A stretch of 14,686 bases of DNA from Elusimicrobiota bacterium (GTDB lineage Bacteria; Elusimicrobiota; Elusimicrobia; Elusimicrobiales; Elusimicrobiaceae), in the NCBI GenBank assembly GCA_023393825.1, contig JAEXBW010000049.1, forward strand, positions 1 through 14,686, written 5' to 3'. The notes under the pieces were generated by a model. That model searched no databases. It saw only the letters and a list, made by a program, of their open reading frames with translations, and was not told the DNA's origin. The first letter of the stretch is position 1. The number at the start of each line of letters is the position of its first letter. Positions 14,582 to 14,686 of the stretch are shown here, piece after piece. The position numbers and the translations under genes were made by a program.

Positions 14582-14686
14582 TTATCTTCTTTTAAATTTG
14601 TTTTTGTTTTTAAAATTTTTATTGCCAAAACCCTGCTTTTTACCGTCGCCGTGCAGCTTTTTTGCCCAGCGCTTGGCAACTTCTTT
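14582..14686 (-). CDS. Basic C-terminus of a gene entering from the right edge (partial)
   Basis: On the - strand the frame is open from the window edge to a TAA at 14582-14584, encoding 34 residues. It begins KEVAKRWAKKLHGDGKKQGF and ends in a Lys/Asn/Phe/Arg-rich tail (NFKNKNKFKRR). Such strongly basic tails are common on RNA-binding enzymes such as DEAD-box helicases and pseudouridine synthases, but nothing here identifies the family. The stop is 54 bases upstream of the next - strand start, so the two genes may be co-transcribed. Only the 3' end is present because the window ends here. It is too short for the call to be secure. Confidence 0.5.
   Translation of the reverse strand, partial: KEVAKRWAKKLHGDGKKQGFGNKNFKNKNKFKRR

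Noticed and set aside
1..14686. CRISPR arrays, tRNA or rRNA genes, transposases, phage genes or attachment sites
   Set aside because: No repeat-spacer pattern, cloverleaf, transposase motif or direct-repeat pair was seen; the coding is nearly continuous.

Overview
The window is a compact bacterial stretch of low-to-mid-40s GC by eye, read with the standard code. Twelve complete genes lie head to tail on the + strand from about 114 to 13381. Most overlap by 4-16 bases or are separated by only 3-25 bases. A small fluoride-channel gene (crcB) follows on the same strand after 45 bases. The last kilobase is on the - strand: one unknown membrane-anchored protein and the end of another gene. The presence of an exported alkaline phosphatase, an EnvC/FtsX pair and a C-terminal processing peptidase fits a Gram-negative cell. 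A TrpRS with a four-cysteine iron-sulfur motif fits an anaerobe or microaerophile. The style (long coupled operons, M50-trpS-scpA-scpB order, moderate GC) reminded me of Elusimicrobiota such as Elusimicrobium. That is an inference and was not checked against any database.

Layout. 1-113 is an AT-rich leader with a possible 14-codon reading frame. 114-3528 is a housekeeping block: an M50 membrane protease, tryptophanyl-tRNA synthetase, and the condensin partners ScpA and ScpB. 3554-6438 holds glycogen synthase (glgA) and an exported alkaline phosphatase. 6428-9645 is a cell-envelope block: an FtsX-like membrane protein, an EnvC-like coiled-coil protein with a degenerate LytM domain, and an S41 C-terminal processing peptidase. 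9660-10670 is tsaD, for the t6A tRNA modification. 10667-13381 is the most unusual pair: a solute-binding-protein fold with no export signal, followed by a diguanylate cyclase with two GAF-like domains. 13427-13795 is crcB, followed by a rho-independent terminator that sits inside the 3' end of the convergent gene. 13802-14527 (-) is an anchored protein with an Ala/Pro/Gln-rich tail. 14582-14686 (-) is the basic C-terminus of a gene entering from outside the window.

How the genes fit together. FtsX-EnvC-Ctp is a recognisable division and peptidoglycan-remodelling set, although ftsE is not in the window. TrpRS, ScpAB and TsaD are growth functions sharing the transcript. The SBP-like/GGDEF pair looks like a candidate intracellular signalling module: an SBP fold kept in the cytoplasm could bind a ligand and influence c-di-GMP synthesis. 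This is a hypothesis from gene coupling and the missing signal peptide only. I found no tRNA, rRNA, CRISPR array, transposon or phage remnant.
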